A stretch of 5,275 bases of DNA, from positions 1 to 5,275 of the forward strand of contig CAMOVY010000078.1 in the NCBI GenBank assembly GCA_946627905.1, in the 5' to 3' direction. Shown here piece after piece: positions 1 through 5,275 of the stretch. Both the position numbers and the translations under genes were made by a program. The notes under the pieces are model-generated. The model was not told where the DNA came from. It made no database searches and saw only the letters and a program-made list of their open reading frames with translations. Positions within the stretch are counted from its first letter, which is position 1; each line of letters opens with the position of its first letter. This stretch comes from an uncultured Clostridia bacterium. GTDB taxonomy: Bacteria; Bacillota; Clostridia; Christensenellales; Borkfalkiaceae.

Positions 1-25
1 ATAATAATTATTAAAATGCGATAAA

Positions 26-42
26 ACGCTTGCAAAAAGCGT
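26..42. repeat. Short inverted repeat spanning the -35 element
   Basis: ACGCTT (26-31) is the exact reverse complement of AAGCGT (37-42), with a 5-base centre (GCAAA). The repeat overlaps the -35 hexamer, so a dimeric regulator could in principle bind here. Six-base arms are short and could arise by chance. No regulator family is recognisable from this sequence. Confidence 0.3.
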
Positions 43-58
43 ATAATTATGTTATATT
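30..58 (+). promoter_or_regulatory. Sigma-A-type promoter with extended -10, driving the rimP-nusA-infB operon
   Basis: A -35-like TTGCAA (30-35) is separated by exactly 17 bp from a -10 hexamer TATATT (53-58). The -10 is preceded by TG at 50-51 with one base between, which is the extended -10 arrangement (TGnTATATT). Bases 1-28, just upstream, are strongly A/T-rich and could serve as an UP element. The predicted start is near G65, giving a leader of about 72 nt before rimP. The promoter is inferred from consensus matching and from its position before the first gene of the operon; no start-site data are available. Confidence 0.75.
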
Positions 59-85
59 ATTATCGTACTTTTAAGACACGACTTG

Positions 86-121
86 CTTATGAGAACGGAC
101 TTCCCGTTCTCATAAGTTTTT
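86..121 (+). terminator. Intrinsic terminator-like hairpin in the operon leader (candidate attenuator)
   Basis: The arms CTTATGAGAACGG (86-98) and CCGTTCTCATAAG (104-116) pair perfectly over 13 bp around a 5-base loop (99-103, ACTTC). They are followed at once by five T (117-121), then G. No A run precedes the left arm, so the signal works only for + strand transcription. It lies about 20 nt downstream of the predicted start at 65 and before the rimP ribosome binding site, so termination here would release an RNA of roughly 57-59 nt and stop expression of the whole operon. I see no convincing antiterminator: the upstream leader offers only about 4 bp of pairing to the left arm (72-75 with 86-89). 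In Bacillus subtilis the equivalent leader contains a terminator stimulated by NusA that sets NusA levels without an antiterminator. The short interrupted T run here resembles such weak, factor-dependent terminators. The role in this organism is inferred. Confidence 0.8.
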
Positions 122-123
122 GT

Positions 124-130
124 AAGGGGG
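124..130 (+). promoter_or_regulatory. Ribosome binding site of rimP
   Basis: AAGGGGG lies 6 bases before TTG at 137 and 9 bases before a second, in-frame TTG at 140. No ATG or GTG start is available nearby, so this site supports a TTG start but cannot decide between the two. It begins only 3 bases after the T run of the leader hairpin, so RNA that reads through exposes it immediately downstream of the stem. Confidence 0.7.
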
Positions 131-136
131 TAAACT

Positions 137-601
137 TTGTTGAAAATAAAACCCGTGGAAGAGATAAAAGCGCTGTGCGAAAAATACGCCGCGCCGCTTG
201 GAATAACCGTAGCGGGCGTAGAGTTTAAACAAGGCAAAAGCCCCGCTTTAACCGTATTTATCGACAAGGCGGGCGGCGTTAGTTTAGACGACTGCGAAAG
301 CCTTCATAACGCTATTTTTGAGCCGCTGGACGAGTTAGACCCGACGTTCGGGATAGCGTACACCTTAAACGTATCGAGTTTAGGGGCGGACAGACCGTTT
401 AAGACTGCGGAAGACTTTAATTCGCACATCGGCAAAATGGTAGAAGTTAAACTTTACGCCGCGGTAAAAGGCAAAAAGTTTTACGAAGGGGAACTTGTGT
501 CTTATGACGGTGCAAGGATAGTGCTTAAAACCGCGAAGGAAACTTTTTCTTTCGACCTTAAAAGCGTAGTAAAGGTCAACGAATATATAGACTTTAATTA
601 A
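137..601 (+). CDS. rimP: Ribosome maturation factor RimP
   Basis: RimP (YlxS/YhbC, DUF150) is a cytoplasmic assembly factor that binds the immature 30S subunit and helps fold the 16S rRNA around uS12. The 154-residue product has the usual family length. It shows the N-terminal alpha/beta domain (about residues 1-80), the family signature at about 75-94 (YTLNVSSLGADRPFKTAEDF, usually VSSPGxDRPL), and a C-terminal SH3-like beta domain (about 97-154; GKMVEVKLY, then FYEGELVSYDGARIVL). The usual Pro of SSPG is Leu here. The start is TTG at 137; the next codon is also TTG (140) and is equally possible, which would remove one residue. It is the first gene of the operon, directly after the promoter and leader hairpin, with nusA 42 bp downstream. 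The identification is secure; the exact start is not. Confidence 0.93.
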   Translation: MLKIKPVEEIKALCEKYAAPLGITVAGVEFKQGKSPALTVFIDKAGGVSLDDCESLHNAIFEPLDELDPTFGIAYTLNVSSLGADRPFKTAEDFNSHIGKMVEVKLYAAVKGKKFYEGELVSYDGARIVLKTAKETFSFDLKSVVKVNEYIDFN

Positions 602-643
602 ACAGTAAAATAAATTTTCTGAAAATAAAACAGGAGAAAAAAT

Positions 644-1735
644 ATGATAAACCAAGATTTCTTTTTTGCACTCGAAGAACTTGAAAGAGGTAAAGGCATT
701 TCGCAGGAAGAATTTATTTCCGCGCTGGAAAACGCCATGACAATCGCCAACAAAAAGGCGACGGGCACGCCCGGTGAAGTTCGCATCAAACTCAATCCCG
801 ACAGGCGCACCATACAGTTCTACGCCGAACGCACGGTCGTGAACGAACTTATGGACGCGGATAAAGAGATAACTTTAGAAGAAGCGCAGGAAATCAAAAA
901 GTCCTACAAACTCGGCGATATCGTGTCCGAAGAAATCAAGTCCAAAGACTTCGGCAGAATAGCCGCGCAGACCGCCAAGCAGGTTTTAACGCAGAAACTC
1001 CGCGATATCGAACGCAGCAACACGGTAAACGAGTTCGAAGACAGAGAAGGCGAACTTATGAGTTGTATCGTGCGCAGAATTGAAAACGGCAACGTGTACG
1101 TGGAAATCGGCGGCAACCAGATAGAAGGCGTTTTGACGCCGAGAGACCAAGTGCCTAACGAAAAGTACGAAGTTAACCAGACGCTTAACGTGTTCGTTAA
1201 AAAAGTAAGGAACACGGGCAAGAACGCGCAAATTATGGTTTCGCGCTCTTCTAACGGGCTTGTTCGCCGTCTGTTTGAAAACGAAGTGCCCGAAATCAAG
1301 CAGGGCGTAGTCGTTATAAAGAATATTGCTAGAGAACCGGGGCAGAGAACCAAAATCGCTATATATAGCGACGACCCCACGGTAGACGCAGTGGGCGCTT
1401 GCGTAGGCAACAAGGGCGCAAGGGTGAACGCAATCGTTGCGGAACTCGGCGGCGAAAAAATCGATATTATTCCGTGGTGCGAAGACCCCTTGGAATACAT
1501 TTCGCGCGCTCTTTCTCCCGCCCGCGTTGTCAAAGTAGTGCAAACGGGTGAAGAAAGCGCTATGGTAGTAGTTCCCGACGACAAACTTTCGCTCGCTATC
1601 GGCAGAAGCGGGCAGAACGCACGCCTTGCGGTAAGACTTACGGGCTGGAAGATAGACGTTAAAAGCGAAAGCAAGGCAATCGAAGAACTCGGCGACGCGG
1701 CAGCCCCCGCAGCGGAAACCGCACAGGAAGAATAA
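644..1735 (+). CDS. nusA: Transcription termination/antitermination factor NusA
   Basis: NusA binds RNA polymerase near the RNA exit channel and the nascent RNA, promoting pausing and intrinsic termination; it also takes part in antitermination of rRNA operons. The 363-residue protein shows the N-terminal polymerase-binding domain (about 1-125), an S1 domain (about 135-200), KH1 (about 225-278, loop GNKG at 255-258, followed by AIVAELGGEKIDII) and KH2 (about 290-345, loop GRSG at 320-323, followed by QNARLAVRLTGWKIDVKS). A short Ala/Glu-rich tail (346-363) ends the protein. The acidic AR repeats of the enterobacterial protein are absent, as is normal in Firmicutes. The S1-KH1 linker reads SRSSNGLVRRLFE where SRTHPGLLKRLFE is usual. 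ATG at 644 is preceded by AGGAG (632-636) with a 7-base gap. NusA may control its own operon through the hairpin at 86-121. Confidence 0.98.
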   Translation: MINQDFFFALEELERGKGISQEEFISALENAMTIANKKATGTPGEVRIKLNPDRRTIQFYAERTVVNELMDADKEITLEEAQEIKKSYKLGDIVSEEIKSKDFGRIAAQTAKQVLTQKLRDIERSNTVNEFEDREGELMSCIVRRIENGNVYVEIGGNQIEGVLTPRDQVPNEKYEVNQTLNVFVKKVRNTGKNAQIMVSRSSNGLVRRLFENEVPEIKQGVVVIKNIAREPGQRTKIAIYSDDPTVDAVGACVGNKGARVNAIVAELGGEKIDIIPWCEDPLEYISRALSPARVVKVVQTGEESAMVVVPDDKLSLAIGRSGQNARLAVRLTGWKIDVKSESKAIEELGDAAAPAAETAQEE

Positions 1736-1743
1736 TTTTCGAT

Positions 1744-2010
1744 ATGGAAAAAAAGATACCTATGCGCACCTGTATAGCGTGCAGGGCGCTTAAACCGAAA
1801 AAAGAACTTATTCGTATAGTTAAGTCGGAAGACGGTATATTTTTAGACAGAACGGGCAGAAAAAACGGCAGGGGCGCGTATATTTGCGACAACGAACAGT
1901 GCATTTTAAAACTTAAAAAAGGCAAACTGTTGAACCGCGCGTTCTCTATGCCCATTGACGACGCCACTTACGATAAAATAGCGGAGGACTTTTTTGGAGA
2001 ACAAAGTTAA
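1744..2010 (+). CDS. rnpM: YlxR/RnpM family RNA-binding protein (DUF448), RNase P modulator
   Basis: This small basic protein (88 residues) belongs to the YlxR/DUF448 family. In Bacillus subtilis the protein, renamed RnpM, binds the RNase P RNA and reduces RNase P activity; that role is transferred here by homology. Visible signatures are the start KKIPMRTCIACR (3-14), KELIRIV (20-26), the hallmark GRGAY (42-46) after D35-R-T-G-R, and YICDNEQC (46-53). Four cysteines (10, 13, 48, 53) form two pairs that could bind a metal, but I cannot show this. ATG at 1744 lies 8 bp after the nusA stop. The only Shine-Dalgarno-like stretch, AGGAAG (1725-1730), sits inside nusA at an unusually long distance of 13 bases, so translation may depend on ribosomes finishing nusA. 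The 3' end overlaps ylxQ by 17 bp. Confidence 0.93.
   Translation: MEKKIPMRTCIACRALKPKKELIRIVKSEDGIFLDRTGRKNGRGAYICDNEQCILKLKKGKLLNRAFSMPIDDATYDKIAEDFFGEQS
1983..1987 (+). promoter_or_regulatory. Ribosome binding site of ylxQ, fixing a TTG start
   Basis: GGAGG lies inside the 3' end of ylxR, 6 bases before TTG at 1994. The ylxQ reading frame contains no methionine after its start and no better start codon nearby, so this strong site is the main evidence for the TTG start and for the 17-bp overlap with ylxR. Confidence 0.8.
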
Positions 2011-2308
2011 GGCGGAAACTTTTATAGGTTTTGCCGTCCGCGCGCGAAAAATCAGGTTCGGGTTTAACACGCTTGCCACGCTGAAAAAAGCGTTCGTGAT
2101 TTTGGTGTGTAAAACCGCGGCGGAAAACACCGTAAAAGCGGCGGTAAAGTACGGCGGAAAGTACGGGTGCAAAGTTTTTCGCACTAATAATAAAACGCTG
2201 TCGGAACTTTCGCATAAAGACGGGGTAAAGATAGCGGCGATAACCGATTATTCGCTTGCCAAAGCGGTTATTGAAAACGCGGCGGAGGCTTTAACGGAAC
2301 TCGCATAA
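1994..2308 (+). CDS. ylxQ: YlxQ-type L7Ae/L30e/Gadd45-family RNA-binding protein
   Basis: The 104-residue product belongs to the L7Ae/L30e fold family, whose members bind kink-turn RNAs; the bacterial YlxQ branch is always small and its physiological RNA partner is not settled. Family features seen are GFAVRARKIRFG (12-23, compare the GLAxRARKxxxG opening of YlxQ), the hydrophobic strand FVILVC (34-39), the conserved ENTVK segment (44-48) after it, and VKIAAITDYSLAKAV (78-92) forming the last strand and helix. The length matches the Bacillus protein of about 100 residues. It starts at TTG within ylxR (17-bp overlap), preceded by a good GGAGG, which suggests coupled translation. It is rich in Lys and Ala, as expected for an RNA binder. 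The family assignment is secure; the function is inferred from relatives. Confidence 0.88.
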   Translation: MENKVKAETFIGFAVRARKIRFGFNTLATLKKAFVILVCKTAAENTVKAAVKYGGKYGCKVFRTNNKTLSELSHKDGVKIAAITDYSLAKAVIENAAEALTELA

Positions 2309-2361
2309 CGGTAAATCGGTAATTAAAAGACGAAAACCATATACTTAAACGGAGAGCAAAT
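2309..2361 (+). other. ylxQ-infB spacer with infB ribosome binding site
   Basis: This 53-bp spacer is A-rich and holds a short imperfect tandem duplication, CGGTAAAT/CGGTAATT (2309-2324), and the infB Shine-Dalgarno GGAGAG (2351-2356), 5 bases before ATG. No hairpin with a T run is present, so transcription should continue from ylxQ into infB. A TATACT at 2340-2345 is not accompanied by a good -35 element. Confidence 0.55.
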
Positions 2362-4866
2362 ATGGCAGAAAAGAAGATGCAGATAGACAATATTAAAATT
2401 ATAGCCGAAATCTTAAAAGACGGCGGCGCTGATATTTTAAAGAACGGGTTTGCCGACAGCGAAAAGCGCATAAGAGAGTTTAAGGCGCTTATCGACGGTA
2501 AACTTGCCGCTATTGCGGAGCAAAAGGCGGCGGAAGCGGCAATACTTGCCGAAAAAGAGAGTTCGAAGCGGCAAGCCGAAGAAAAGGCGGTAGCGACAGA
2601 TGCCGCGCCCGAAGTTCCCGCGGCGGAAGTAAAGCCCGCGGAACAGCCGCAGGACACGGCAGCGCCCGAAGTTTCCGCCACGGAAGAAAAACCCGCGGAA
2701 GCAAAGCCCGCGCCGCAAGCGAAAGAAGAAAAGAAAATGCCTTCTTTTATCGTACGCAGGGAGTTTGTGCCCGACAAAAACGCCGGTTCGGACAGACCTA
2801 AAAACAGGACTTTTACTCCGACCGACAAGCCGTTCGGCAATAAACCGGACTTTAAAACGGGTGCGCGTCGCCCGCAAGCCGCTTACGTTGCTCCGCCGAT
2901 TATTCCCACCGAAGATAAACGCGGCGGCTTTAACAAAAAGAATTCAGCTAAGGGTGAAAAAAATTACGAAGAAAAGCATACCTTAAACAAGCGCGCGCTT
3001 ATAAAGAACAGTATTTCCGTTGAAGATTTTGACGAGAACAAGACGGGGTACAGAAAATTCCGCCCCGTAAAGAAAGCCAAAGAACAGGCGGTTTCTACCG
3101 TAAAGATAGAAAAGGCGATAGTAAACTCCGATATAATTCCGCTTAAGGTGTTAAGCGAAAAAATCGGCATCACCGCCGCAGAAATTACCAAGCGCCTGTT
3201 TAAAGAGGGCATTATGAAGACCATAAACGACTCGGTGGATTTTGACACCGCGGCGTTTATAGCCGACGATATCGGCGTAGAACTCGAACTTAAAATGGAG
3301 CAGACCGCCGAAGACACGCTTGCCGCAGGCTTTGAAGAAGTTGCCGACGCGGAAGAAAATCTCGTGCGCCGCCCGCCCGTCGTGACGGTTATGGGGCACG
3401 TCGACCACGGCAAAACTTCTATACTCGATAGAATACGTAAGACCAGCGTAGCCGCGGGCGAGGCGGGCGGTATAACCCAGCACATAGGCGCTTATACCGT
3501 TTCGGTCGGCGGCAATCAGATAACGTTTTTGGATACCCCGGGGCACGCGGCGTTTACGGCTATGCGTGCGCGCGGCGCGCAGGCGACGGATATCGCCGTT
3601 TTAGTCGTCGCGGCGGACGACGGCATTATGCCGCAGACAATCGAAGCGATAAACCACGCGAAGGCGGCGGACGTTCCGATAATAGTTGCGGTAAACAAGA
3701 TGGATAAACCCGAAGCGAATATCGAACGGGTAAAACAGCAATTAACCGAACACGGACTGTTGCCCGAAGACTGGGGCGGGGACGCGATAATCTGTCCCGT
3801 TTCGGCAAAGACGGGCGAAGGGTTCGACGGGCTTTTGGAAAGCATCAATTTAGTTGCCGAAATAAAAGACCTTAAAGCCAACCCCAAGCGTATGGCAAAG
3901 GGCGTGGTTATAGAAGCCAAACTCGACAGCAGCAAAGGACCTATCGCCACGGTACTTATTCAGAACGGTACTTTAAAAATCGCCGATAACGTTATAGTCG
4001 GCACGGCAACGGGTAAAATCCGCGCCATGACGGACGATAAGGGCAGAAAAGTTTCCGCCGCAGGTCCGTCCGTTCCCGTTTCTGTAATGGGGCTTGACGA
4101 CGTGCCGAATTCGGGCGATATTCTTTACGCGGTGGAACAGGACAAACTTATGAAACTCGTTGCCGAAGAAAGAAAGAACAAAGAACGCGAAAATATGATA
4201 AAAGCGTCGGCTAAAATCACGCTGGACGACGTGTTCGACAGGATTGCCGAAGGCGAAATCAAGGGGCTTAACGTTATCGTCAAAGCCGACGTTCAGGGTT
4301 CGGTCGAAGCGGTCAAATCTTCGCTTGAAAAACTTTCGAACGAAGAAGTCAAGGTCAACGTTATACACGCGCAGGCGGGCGCTATAAAGGAAAGCGACAT
4401 TATGCTTGCGGAATCTTCTAACGCCATAATAATCGGCTTTAACGTGCGCCCCGATTCCAACGCGAAGCAAATAGCCGAGCACAGCGGCGTGGACATAAAA
4501 CTCTACAGAGTTATTTACGAAGCGATAGAAGACGTCGAAAAGGCGCTTAAAGGTATGCTTGCGCCCAAGATTTCCGAAGTGTATCTCGGCAAAGCCGAAG
4601 TCAGAGAAGTATTCAAGATTTCGGGCGTGGGGCAGGTTGCGGGATGTTATGTCGTCGAAGGCAAAATCCTTCGCAACGGCAAACTGCGTATATATCGCGA
4701 CGACGTTATGATAACCGAGGGCAACGTGTTGCAGTTAAAGCGCTTTAAAGACGACGTAAAGGAAGTAGCGCAGGGCTACGAGTGCGGTATTTCCATAGAG
4801 AAATTCAACGACATAAAAGTCGGCGACTTTATAGAGTGCTATCAGATAGAAGAAGTAAAACAGTAA
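2362..4866 (+). CDS. infB: Translation initiation factor IF2
   Basis: IF2 is the GTPase that places fMet-tRNA on the 30S subunit and drives 50S joining. The 834 residues contain, in order: a helical N-terminal stretch (about 7-65) that does not resemble the usual first IF2_N motif; a low-complexity Ala/Pro/Glu linker with a tandem repeat (81-118); a basic linker (about 125-245); an IF2_N domain (about 252-310, LKVLSEKIGITAAEITKRLF); and the G domain with G1 GHVDHGKT (345-352), G2 GGITQHIG (369-376), G3 DTPGH (391-395), G4 NKMD (445-448) and G5 SAK (481-483). Domain II follows (about 510-600, GPIATVLIQNGTLKI), then domain III (about 617-720) and the C-terminal fMet-tRNA-binding domain (about 735-834, with GYECGISIEKFNDIKVGDFI at 805-824). 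All GTPase motifs are intact. It is longer than the Bacillus protein (about 716), the excess being N-terminal. ATG at 2362 follows GGAGAG at 5 bases. The stop is 1 bp before rbfA. Confidence 0.98.
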   Translation: MAEKKMQIDNIKIIAEILKDGGADILKNGFADSEKRIREFKALIDGKLAAIAEQKAAEAAILAEKESSKRQAEEKAVATDAAPEVPAAEVKPAEQPQDTAAPEVSATEEKPAEAKPAPQAKEEKKMPSFIVRREFVPDKNAGSDRPKNRTFTPTDKPFGNKPDFKTGARRPQAAYVAPPIIPTEDKRGGFNKKNSAKGEKNYEEKHTLNKRALIKNSISVEDFDENKTGYRKFRPVKKAKEQAVSTVKIEKAIVNSDIIPLKVLSEKIGITAAEITKRLFKEGIMKTINDSVDFDTAAFIADDIGVELELKMEQTAEDTLAAGFEEVADAEENLVRRPPVVTVMGHVDHGKTSILDRIRKTSVAAGEAGGITQHIGAYTVSVGGNQITFLDTPGHAAFTAMRARGAQATDIAVLVVAADDGIMPQTIEAINHAKAADVPIIVAVNKMDKPEANIERVKQQLTEHGLLPEDWGGDAIICPVSAKTGEGFDGLLESINLVAEIKDLKANPKRMAKGVVIEAKLDSSKGPIATVLIQNGTLKIADNVIVGTATGKIRAMTDDKGRKVSAAGPSVPVSVMGLDDVPNSGDILYAVEQDKLMKLVAEERKNKERENMIKASAKITLDDVFDRIAEGEIKGLNVIVKADVQGSVEAVKSSLEKLSNEEVKVNVIHAQAGAIKESDIMLAESSNAIIIGFNVRPDSNAKQIAEHSGVDIKLYRVIYEAIEDVEKALKGMLAPKISEVYLGKAEVREVFKISGVGQVAGCYVVEGKILRNGKLRIYRDDVMITEGNVLQLKRFKDDVKEVAQGYECGISIEKFNDIKVGDFIECYQIEEVKQ
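2602..2715 (+). repeat. Imperfect 57-bp tandem repeat in the IF2 linker
   Basis: Two adjacent 57-bp units (2602-2658 and 2659-2715) encode AAPEVPAAEVKPAEQPQDT (residues 81-99) and AAPEVSATEEKPAEAKPAP (100-118). The first 42 bp of the units agree at 36 positions and then diverge. The unit is in frame (19 codons), so copy-number change would keep infB open. It lies in the unstructured linker between the N-terminal helical part and the conserved core, where length variation should be tolerated. Confidence 0.75.
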
Positions 4867-4867
4867 T

Positions 4868-5242
4868 ATGAAAAAACGCACGGGCGCTGTTTCGCGTACG
4901 GAGAGATTAAACAGCGAGTTCAAAAAGGAAATTTACGAAATAATTTCAAGGCGATTGAACGATACCGACATTACCGAAATGGTTTCGGTAATAAAGGTGG
5001 ACGTCAGCCGCGACCTTTCCTACGCCAAGGTGTTCGTAAGCGTGTTTTCTAACGACGAAGAAAAGAAACTAAAAACTTTCGACGCGATAAAAAGAAACGC
5101 TAAACGCATACGCTACGAACTCGGCGGCGCTATGAGAATACGCACCGTGCCCGAACTTTCTTTTATCCTTGACGAGTCTATGGAGTACGGCGATAAGATG
5201 AACAGGCTTTTCGCCCAAATAGAACGGGGGGAAAACAAATGA
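4868..5242 (+). CDS. rbfA: 30S ribosome-binding factor RbfA
   Basis: RbfA is a single-domain KH-type protein that binds the maturing 30S subunit near the 5' helix of 16S rRNA and is needed for late processing and cold adaptation. The 124-residue product has the normal length. It begins with a basic helix (RTERLNSEFKKEIYEIISRR, 10-29), followed by the family strand VDVSRDLSYAKVFVSVF (44-60), the helical region FDAIKRNAKRIRYELG (71-86), and MRIRTVPELSFILDESMEYG (89-108). The helix-kink-helix site, normally A-x-G before F-I/L-R, aligns with N77-A78-K79 here, so the kink glycine seems lost. ATG at 4868 is 1 bp after the infB stop (TAATATG) with no clear Shine-Dalgarno, pointing to re-initiation by ribosomes leaving infB. 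The stop overlaps the next gene by 4 bp. Confidence 0.95.
   Translation: MKKRTGAVSRTERLNSEFKKEIYEIISRRLNDTDITEMVSVIKVDVSRDLSYAKVFVSVFSNDEEKKLKTFDAIKRNAKRIRYELGGAMRIRTVPELSFILDESMEYGDKMNRLFAQIERGENK
5226..5231 (+). promoter_or_regulatory. Ribosome binding site of the downstream gene
   Basis: A run of six G (5226-5231), inside the last codons of rbfA, stands 7 bases before ATG at 5239. It resembles the G-rich site of rimP and supports 5239 as a real start. Confidence 0.6.
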
Positions 5243-5275
5243 TAACCCTTTTGGAACTTTCCCAAAAACTGCTGC
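5239..5275 (+). CDS. Start of a downstream CDS, probably DHH-family phosphoesterase NrnA (partial)
   Basis: An open frame begins with ATG at 5239, overlapping the rbfA stop as ATGA, and runs off the window after 12 full codons (MITLLELSQKLL). The overlap, frame and G-rich ribosome binding site make a real gene very likely. In many Firmicutes rbfA is followed by nrnA, which encodes a DHH/DHHA1 phosphoesterase degrading nanoRNAs and 3'-phosphoadenosine 5'-phosphate, and such proteins start with a short amphipathic helix of this kind before the first DHH motif. Twelve residues hold no diagnostic motif, so the product is inferred from gene order alone; truB is the main alternative. Confidence 0.65.
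   Translation, partial: MITLLELSQKLL

Noticed and set aside
42..47. Perfect TATAAT as a possible alternative -10 box
   Set aside because: No -35-like hexamer exists 16-18 bp upstream (around 18-25), whereas TATATT at 53-58 has TTGCAA at 17 bp and an extended TG.
611..630. A/T-rich ATTTT/AAAAT inverted pair between rimP and nusA
   Set aside because: The stem is five A-T pairs with a 3-base loop and no T run, too weak to be a terminator.
904..1674. Long open frame on the - strand (256 codons) opposite nusA, and a second one at 986-1543
   Set aside because: They lie entirely opposite a well-conserved nusA, show no recognisable motif, are Ser/Thr/Leu-rich as expected for antisense frames, and have no operon context.
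2340..2345. TATACT before infB as an internal promoter
   Set aside because: The -35 region (around 2316-2322) does not resemble TTGACA and the start would fall on the infB ribosome binding site.
3205..3216. GAGGG followed by ATG inside infB as an internal start for a short IF2 form
   Set aside because: The gap is only 4 bases and the start would cut through the IF2_N domain; no better internal site was found in the linker.
2964..4496. Several - strand open frames (60-173 codons) opposite infB
   Set aside because: They are shadows of the codon bias of infB; their products show no domain and the + strand protein is fully conserved.
1..5275. Mobile elements, CRISPR arrays, tRNA or rRNA genes, defence genes or other novel system
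   Set aside because: No transposase, terminal repeats, spaced direct repeats or RNA gene is visible; almost all of the window is a conserved housekeeping operon.

Overview
This window holds a conserved housekeeping operon, all on the + strand: rimP - nusA - ylxR (rnpM) - ylxQ - infB - rbfA, plus the first 12 codons of a seventh gene that by synteny is probably nrnA. The order, and above all the presence of ylxR and ylxQ between nusA and infB, is the Firmicutes (Bacillota) arrangement; the enterobacterial operon lacks these two genes. NusA has no C-terminal acidic repeats, which also fits. The base composition looks fairly balanced rather than AT-rich, and ATA (Ile), AGA/CGC (Arg) and GAA (Glu) codons are frequent. 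I would guess an uncultured Clostridia-type bacterium, but I cannot name the genus.

Layout: 1-136 is a non-coding leader with a good sigma-A-type promoter (30-58), followed by a perfect 13-bp hairpin and a short T run (86-121), then a purine-rich ribosome binding site. The coding part is 137-5242, almost gap-free: rimP/nusA are separated by 42 bp, nusA/ylxR by 8 bp, ylxR and ylxQ overlap by 17 bp, ylxQ/infB are separated by 53 bp, infB/rbfA by 1 bp, and rbfA overlaps the last gene by 4 bp (ATGA). No gap between genes exceeds 60 bp and no terminator is visible at the right edge, so the operon continues out of the window.

How the genes fit together: RimP and RbfA mature the 30S subunit, IF2 starts translation on it, NusA couples to RNA polymerase pausing, termination and antitermination, YlxR is known in Bacillus as an RNase P-binding protein, YlxQ is an L7Ae-like RNA-binding protein, and NrnA-type proteins degrade nanoRNAs. 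The operon therefore links transcription elongation, RNA processing and ribosome biogenesis.

The most interesting signal is regulatory. The intrinsic-terminator-like hairpin lies downstream of the operon's own promoter and upstream of the first gene, where termination would attenuate the whole operon, including nusA. This matches the NusA autoregulatory attenuation known in Bacillus subtilis. I found no previously undescribed system; secondary oddities are a divergent N-terminus and tandem repeat in IF2 and the apparent loss of the AxG kink motif in RbfA.
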